Assembly: GCA_904066235.2 (NCBI GenBank)
Contig: CAJFCV020000005.1
Location: 8,055,501 to 8,119,500, forward strand
Origin: Bursaphelenchus xylophilus
Lineage: Eukaryota > Nematoda > Chromadorea > Rhabditida > Aphelenchoididae
Length of the DNA stretch: 64,000 nt
Direction of reading: 5' to 3'
Shown piece by piece: positions 57,240-64,000 of the stretch (position 1 is the first letter of the stretch; each line of letters starts with the position of its first letter). Position numbers and translations under genes: made by a program. The notes under the pieces are model-generated. The model did not search any database. It was given only the letters and a program-made list of their open reading frames with translations, and was not told where the DNA came from.

Positions 57240-59920
57240 TCACATGACTTGAGTTGAACATTCGATGATATCAGCAGGATTTTCGTCCTTCGTAGCGGAC
57301 TTGATGAGAGCCGTTTTCTCCCGGTGATCATGCTCGGGGTTTTCTTTTGGTCGGTCTTTGTTCGGAATGAAAATTGGCTTCTTTTTTCCCAGCCGACTGG
57401 ATTCCTAAAATTTTCGGCAAGTTGAAAAAAGCAAGGTTTAAAAATAACAAAGAAAGTCTCAAAGATGCAAGAAAAATTTGGATTAAAAAAAATTCCCAAA
57501 AATTGTAAAAATCTCGGGAATTGGAATGAAATTTAAAATCTTGCAAAAGAATCAACAAAGGTAATAATTGGATAAAATAATTTTCATAATCCAATAACCC
57601 AAAAAAATCAAGAACACCTCAAAAAGTACCTTTTCCCCTTTGAGAATCGCACTCATCCTCTTGATTCCCTTTTTATTTCTGCCGCTATTGGCTTCACTTT
57701 GTTTTTGAGTTCCATCCGAACTCAACTGAGATTCTTGGGTCTTTTTTATGTTCATGGAATCCGTTAGTTGTGTAATTTCTGTCCGTTGAAGTGTGTTGAC
57801 CTGGAAATGAGTTCTTACGTTTGTTTGTCCAACTATTTTTAATTATGCGAAAATGGGATCAAAATAGAAATTTTAACAGATCGGAATTTTAAGGTTTTAT
57901 AGTTTAGGAATGTGAGCATTACTATAATTTTTAGGCTTCATTTTACCGATAGAAACAAAAATCCCAACATGAAAGTTGGCTAAAATGTGACTTCCTCAGC
58001 TTTTTTTTATCAATACAAAAAGCATCTTGCGCTTTCAAAACAACTGTAGATTACATTTTAAGTCTACTTCTATATTTCTGCACTTTCTATCAGTAGAAAC
58101 TGTCTATGAAACAGAATGCCAAAAATGGCGTGAAAAATCGGGTTTGATTTTTTTGTCAAAATTTCGCCTATTTCTAAGGTAGAAATGCTACAGATACAAA
58201 TTGGAACAACATATTATTCATTGGATTGTCATGATGACCGATTGGATGACTAGAGATTTTATTGTCATCAACATCCTTAAAACTTTTCAAATCGCTCAAA
58301 AAATCTGAAAAATATTATGTACAGGGTGCGCCAAAAATATTGGGACAAAAATCAATTCCGTGTAGCTTCTTTCGGCTTGCCTAGAAATTAAAAATTTTAG
58401 GCCTTTTAGCAAGGGTAACTATCGTGCTATACAGCAACGGTAATGCCAGGGTTGGGGCCTATTGACAACTTGAAAAAATAATCAAAAGTTTTTAGGGGAC
58501 CAAAATTATCTTTTCAAATGGATGACCGGGAAATCAATTTGCCCATTATTTCCGCTAAAGGAAAGTAAGGTTCTTCAAATTGATTGTGTATAAATCACAT
58601 GCTATTCACTTCGTAACAGTGTGCGTAATCATGGTTGACAACCGATCTGGCGGCGCTGGTCGCAAAAACTAAAAAAATTCCCGAAAGTTCGGATTTTTAT
58701 GTTTTTAACGATCTCAATACCATAGTATCGCCATGTTGATCTAAAATTTTGTGGCTATGGAGCGTGTACATTGGGAATTGTTATACTGTAAAAGCAAATC
58801 TGCACCTACAAGGGGACAGTTTCTGTATTGAAAAAACTTTATGGTGCGGATTGGAGGCACGGTCCTTTGAAACTTGATAGATTTTGGCAGTTTACTACAA
58901 GTTGGAAAGTGTTTGAGCATAAAAATCGACGCAACGCTGCATTAGGGATACACGCTGACATAACCGAATAACTTTTAGCGTTCTTCAGTCCAAACTCACT
59001 TGACGAGCAACCCTAGAGTAAACTCTACCGCTGTAGTCACTATTTCATCCCCCAGAGGCAGAAGATAAAAAATTAATTTTTCAAAGACGACTAGTCAGAC
59101 TCTCGTTGTTCTTATAAAAGTATCTCTGATGCCTAATATGCTGGGAATCATACATTGCAACTTCTACATAAAAATCATTGATTTTATGGAAGTTTTCTGG
59201 ATAACGGCGCGTTTTGAGACCGACTTTGACAGGCTGTAAAAGGTATAATCGTCATTATTAGGAAAAATCATTTTTAGTGTATAAAAAGCGACCGCTACTC
59301 TGTCATATAAAGTGAATTTCTGCCCATAGCATGCAACGGTAAAGCAAGTGTTACCAATTTTAACCATTTTGGGGTCCGTGTCTCAGGGGCCTTGGTTGTG
59401 AGCACTTATAATGGCAGAACAGGTGTCGTATGGGACTACTCTGTCTGAAACTTTGAAGATGGATTCTTGGGAGCATTACACGTTTGCACAAGCGACCACT
59501 TCGCTCTTGTACCATTACAGCCCGCAGGGCAAGTAAAAATATTAGTCCCAATATTTTTGGCGCACCCTGTAGGTATATAGGTACCTGACTTCGTTCCAGT
59601 CGATTTGTAGCCGGTAACCGGAACTCTTCATCCGCATCCGAGCCATGCACGGATATCCGTTGACTGTGCTCCACTCGCACAACCATTTCTCCATTCTTTT
59701 TGTAATCAAGGCTTCCTAAAAACTCCATTTTTTGGCCATGAAATCATCGTATTTACGTGGCTATAAATACTAACTTACTATTCGAAGAGACCTGCACAAA
59801 GTTGAGCTTTCTCTCCTTCTTCTTGTTCTGACATTGAATGGCAACAACTGTTGATCCGACGAATACAAAAAACAGTCCAATGATGGTCTTCAGAAGTTCA
59901 GAAAATGGTAATCTCTCCAT
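57240..59920 (-). CDS. Small single-pass membrane protein of unknown function, 4 exons, 202 aa
   Basis: Exons from the start: 59920-59779, 59715-59585, 57800-57630, 57404-57240; phases agree throughout (1, 0, 0). Residues 12-28 (TIIGLFFVFVGSTVVAI) form one membrane helix near the amino end, followed by a strongly basic stretch (CQNKKKERKLN). The remaining 170 residues are hydrophilic, rich in Ser, Gln, Glu and Lys, and probably disordered. By the positive-inside rule the long tail is probably cytoplasmic, with a very short outside end. No family recognised. Intron 2 is 1.8 kb because it contains the second copy of the 1.25-kb Tc1/mariner-like element. The model rests on consistent splice phases and coding-like codons, not on homology, so it is less sure than its neighbours. 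Confidence 0.6.
58322..59569 (-). mobile_element. Tc1/mariner-like 1.25-kb element (copy 2), in an intron
   Basis: Inverted orientation of the element at 44021-45269, with the same 25-bp ends and TA flanks (58320-58321, 59570-59571). The two copies differ by scattered bases. Length 1248 against 1249 bp. Confidence 0.85.
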
Positions 59921-60018
59921 CAAAATGAGAAGGTCAAACTCGACCGTTCTCGGAGTTAGAATTAAAAAAATGAAGGGAAATTGAGAGGGTTCTAGACGGA
60001 AAGACATGTCATAGCTGA

Positions 60019-60176
60019 CAGGGGAAGTACCCCAAGTGCGACGCTCAGATTTTGATGAAAATTGGCGCAGATTTAAAGTAATTTTTTCTAAAAATATATG
60101 CGAGAATGTTAGCTCGCGCTTTCCAGAAACAGCCGAGATTTTTAAATCGAAAGTCGGCGAAAATTTTGGACTGTTA
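60019..60176. mobile_element. Truncated copy of the CAGGGGAAGTACCCC element
   Basis: Starts CAGGGGAAGTACCCCAAGTG and follows the element at 10980 for about 150 bases, then stops matching. It lies 100 bases upstream of the start codon of the membrane protein gene. Confidence 0.6.
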
Positions 60177-60302
60177 CCCGTAATTTTCAAGTCTATAGTC
60201 GAAAATGATAAGATACGAAGTTTATATGCGAATTTATTCAACATAAATACATATGCAGATTAATTACGAAGCAGAATCAAGGGACAGCGCCCTTTGCGGG
60301 AA

Positions 60303-63300
60303 TTATTTGGGTTTCTTTGTTTTGGGGCTGTCAGGCTGAAATAAAAAGATTACATTTCCTTAACCAAACGTTCGTTATGCAGATTACATTATAGGGACAA
60401 ATCAAAAATTGTGACCATAAGATGTCTTACTGTGGGCTGCTCTTTGTATTGTGTGGCCAGCCGGGCCAGGACTCCCGTTTGGGTTGAAGCTTCATGGGTA
60501 TGTTCGGCCTTGTAAGCTTGGTACATTTCGGTCTAAAAATTAATTTTTGTCATAATTTTAGTATTCGAAATAGCAACGTTTTTAAACTTTAAGGTTATAA
60601 GCACATCAAGCCTACTAAAATTAACAAAAAATATACATTAAAACCAAGCAATTCAAGTGCAACACCCTACTTGCCAGGAAATCAGACCTTCCTGATTCGT
60701 GCCGGAGGCAACTCGTCTGTTTGCGTCATAGAGGTCCTTTTTGGGACTCTGAGGGTCTGAACTCCGGCTGCAACTTGATCCGGAGCAATAATTTTTTCCG
60801 TCTGGGTCATTTCTGATATTGTACTTGACACTTGAACTCTTTCTTCGATTTTTGGCAATTTCAGCTTTTCAGTTGGCATTGGCTTAGCTGTTTTAGGTTG
60901 AATCTTGGGCTTAGCCATTCGTATTCTAGCCTCGGTGGAGATGACTCGCGGAGTTTTGAGCCGAACGTTTGCGTAGAGTTCATCGGATTCGCAGCGTAAT
61001 TCAGCGTCGATAGCGAACGAAACAAATGATTTTCGCTCGGTTTGCGTTGACACTTCGATTCGCTGCTTCAGCGGTCGTCGTTTTATTAATCGGCTCGTTT
61101 TTGGTCCAGCTGGCACTTGAGTTATACCAGTTACTTTGTAGTAGACAATCGACTTTTCAACGGTCGATTTAGCGTGTTCGGGCAAAGTTTTAGTGGCTCG
61201 CATGAGTCTGGCTGGCTTGCGGAAGGCTTGATTAACCGAGAATTCGACGAGATCTTTAGAGATGTTGACCTGACACTCGAAATCTTCGCGATTTATTCGC
61301 GGTGGCTCCACAAAAACAACGTCAGTCGTGGATTCGGTCTGGATTCCCTTGACATCGGATAATTTTAGCTGTTTTCGAAGAGTAACTCGACGTTTGGAGT
61401 TCCATTTTCGGCTAGCCGATTCTCTGGACTCGGTCATTTGAAGGCTTACGTAGACATCAGCGTTGATTTCGGTCTGCAACACTTCGGTTTGCATTTTCTT
61501 TGAATTTCGAATCGATGGCTTCATTTTGATGGTTTGAATCGACGCTGAAGATGATTCTACAGCAGCTTGAGACTCAATGTTACGAGTTTCCATTTGAGTT
61601 TGAGCATATTGGGATTGAGAGTTGAGGCTTTCGCACTGAAAAAGATTGAAAAGTCATCTGCACTATGCAATTATCTTATAAATTTTTGGAAATTTTAGCT
61701 GTTGCTTTGCAAATATGGTCTATAACAAAAGAAGATCATTTTAATTCCATTTTTTTCAATTATTAAAATTTTTCGGTATCAGATATGTATCCCACTTTCT
61801 GAATTTCTTACCTGGACTCCCCAATGATGTAGATCAACGGACATTTGGCAGGCAAATGGAGCGCATCTCACCGTTCTCCCCACCCCAATTTCCTTGACTT
61901 CAACCTTGGTCTGAACTTCCCGGCTGATCACGCGCTTCACGGCCTTCTTCTCCACCTTTGTCAGCTCCCTCAACTTCATCGTCGTCGTTTCGCGCTGCGT
62001 TAACGGCACACGTAACGAACACGCGGCGCGGTTTTCTTTCACATTCACAAGATGAGTTTCGTGCGTTCTCTCTGCATCCACCTGTGCCAAAAACAATATT
62101 AGTTCAGCCGAAAAAAGACGCATAAAAAGTAACAAGTACAATTTATGATTACTTTACTTACAATAGTGCCGCTGTAGACAGTTTGTTGTCCATTATGTTT
62201 GAGGTCGGCAGATTGTTGTGTTTCGGCATCGGTGGAAAGAAGGGAGTAATCATGGGAAGTGGAGGCATCGATGAGGAAATAGACCTCTGGCTAAAAATAA
62301 AAGAGTGGTGGTATCTTTATGATACGTCTGCAAAACGCCAACAACAAGAATTTATAATGTATAAACGCTTTTTTAGGCTTAGTATCAGTCTGTCGGGAAA
62401 ATAATGAGCATAACGTCGCTGCGCCGATCGCGTCACTAAAGTAAAAAGGAATTTTGTTTCATTTTCCCTGCGGTGATGCGATTTTAGATGCGTCATTATT
62501 TTCCCGACAGATTGATATCAGTTATACAATGAATATTGGCTTCCGGATACCATTGTGTGAAGATGTGCCCTCGCAGGGACATAAATTTATTTTATTCCCT
62601 TACCGAATCCACATCCGCCTCTTCTCCATTCCCTCTGGCTCCTTGATCCATACTCTCCCTTCTCTTCTGGTACTCCTTTTCGTTTATTTTGAACGTCGAC
62701 AACGACGACTGCGTTGAATTTTCTTTGAAGATGACATGCTCTCCAACTCTATGATCTCGCGTCTGCACTTGGGCTTGACACTCTTTGTCCTCATTGGTTA
62801 TGTCGTATTGACTTTCACTGTCCAACATGAATTGCACTTCTCCCACTTCGGCCTTTAATTTTTGTCGATAAAATTCAGACGCTTCACTGGGGATCTTGTA
62901 CATTGATACTGTGGGGATTGTAGCTGCTTCCGAAGTTGATGGAACCGCTTGTATTTCGATATGAGCAACACTAGGCGTGGTTTGAACAGAGTTATTGACT
63001 AAAACACTTTCACTTTGCACTCCGTACGCTCGAGTTTCAACCACTGCGGTAACTTCTTTACTCGCGTATTCGATATCCATACCTGTGGCAATATGGGAGT
63101 CTGGAAAGGAGGGTAATATTGTTGTGGTAGTACGAATACTTACAAGTGAAACCGTGCTGAGTAAACGAGTCGATCATAAAGTCGATATCATCGTCCAGTT
63201 CGGCTTGGTCGGAGGCGGACTGCCGAGACTGCGGTCGCTTTTTCTTTGGCCTGAACATTGAAACGTGCGGTTGAAGGGCAAAATCGACTTTGTCTTCCAT

Positions 63301-64000
63301 GCCCCGGTCGTGCTGGACTTCGGCGTCCTTGGGGAAACAGATCTATAAAGTAATTTTAACGTTAATAAAAGACATGGATGATGTAGCAATTCCATGCTAA
63401 ATACCAGAAACTGAGACTGCTGCAAAATGAAAGCCCGATAAATAAAATTCTTATAGTAGCGTGGCCGCAAACGTGGAAGAATTGACTTACACCTGCCAAA
63501 TCGTCAGTGAGTTCAGCTCCTTGCTTTCCATCAGTCCGTAGTTTGAACATGGAAACTTCGGGCATGGTTGCCATTTCTATGAGCTCTGTCTCGTGTTGGG
63601 TGAAGTTGTCGGATAAAAAGTAACTTTCCTCTTCTGTGGTCTCCTAAAAAGTTTCGTTTTCTATGCCAAGACATTGCACAAAATACAACAGAAATTGGGC
63701 AGATCAAAAGTCTATGTTACAGTTAATTTTTAGTAAAAAGTATGATTCTGTAAACTTAATCTGTATTTTGGCAAAAACAGGGTGCTTTAAAGGCCTTTTT
63801 GTAAACCTTGACTGCATTACTTACATCTGTCTCGCCTTCTTTCCGTTGTACTTTCTCTTTCTTGAACATCGACACTAACGCATTGCATCCACACTCCACG
63901 AATTCTCTTGGATCTTCGTATTGAACCGAGTTATCCACAGGATAGAATACATCATCAGATGCTGTTTCTGGCCCTCCTTCTCCATCTTTTTCATCTTTCT
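60303..64000 (-). CDS. Large TQT-motif-rich protein, 5'-partial, 9 exons in window, about 828 residues
   Basis: Exons from the right edge: 64000-63825 (incomplete), 63643-63491, 63342-63144, 63082-62604, 62290-62162, 62081-61812, 61635-60688, 60532-60431, 60335-60303 (stop TAA 60303-60305). Most junctions are phase 0. No named family recognised. The protein is hydrophilic and probably disordered. It repeats two short motifs. One is VSM(F/Y), in NALVSMFKKE, PEVSMFKLR, PHVSMFRPKK and TVSMYKIPS. The other is [T/V/I]QT, in NSVQT, QVQT, EVQT, SIQT, GIQTE, STQTE, MTQTE, GVQT, MTQTD and STQTG. TQT is the core of LC8 dynein light chain binding motifs. A scaffold role is inferred from this. The donor after 60688 is a weak GTCTGA; if unused, translation would stop one codon later. 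The gene continues right of the window, so the start and any folded domain are not visible. Confidence 0.75.
62390..62510. mobile_element. 121-bp MITE in an intron of the TQT-rich gene
   Basis: The perfect ends CTGTCGGGAAAATAATG are inverted at 62494-62510. TATCAGT occurs close to both sides but not adjacent to both, so the target duplication is unclear. Confidence 0.6.

Noticed and set aside
1..64000. CRISPR arrays, bacterial operons, riboswitches or replication origins
   Set aside because: Spliced genes and nematode families show this is eukaryotic nuclear DNA; no regular spacer-repeat pattern was seen.

Overview
This is nuclear DNA of a nematode. The evidence is AT-rich sequence, short introns ending in TTTCAG, probable spliced-leader acceptors just before start codons, a cuticle collagen with the nematode amino-terminal layout, a DUF229 protein, an NK-2 homeobox gene, and dense small DNA transposons. 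I cannot name the species. Gene models below were assembled exon by exon: each keeps one reading frame and uses consensus splice signals except where stated.

Layout. 0.2-3.9 kb: a possible last exon of a left-hand gene, then a complete DUF229 gene (8 exons, + strand). 3.9-20.9 kb: a gene-poor stretch of about 17 kb with one single-exon charged protein gene (6670-7350), two transposon-like inverted-repeat elements and three degenerate tRNA-like sequences. 20.9-26.3 kb: an NK-2 homeobox gene (5 exons). 27.9-30.9 kb: a cuticle collagen and a small zinc-finger gene. 31.2-42.5 kb: a direct tandem duplication whose two copies (A about 31.2-37.0, B about 38.2-42.5) each carry one glycine-rich, cysteine-rich secreted protein gene and a decayed cathepsin-like fragment. 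Different transposons have landed in each copy, and the sister copy often shows the empty site. A solo LTR lies between the copies. 43.0-56.3 kb: three intact papain-family cysteine protease genes and one pseudogene exon, interrupted by a divergent pair of mitochondrial genes (NAD-isocitrate dehydrogenase gamma subunit and elongation factor G2). 57.2-59.9 kb: a small one-pass membrane protein. 60.3-64.0 kb: a long minus-strand gene, running off the right edge, whose product is dense in TQT-type motifs.

How the genes relate. The two mitochondrial genes are head to head and probably share a promoter region. The proteases form one local family (identical exon lengths in two of them) with a Tyr in place of the usual Trp after the catalytic Cys. 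The two secreted proteins are recent duplicates. The most interesting candidates are the TQT-rich protein (a possible multivalent LC8 dynein light chain partner), the secreted 16-Cys pair, and the dated transposon insertions in the duplicated block.
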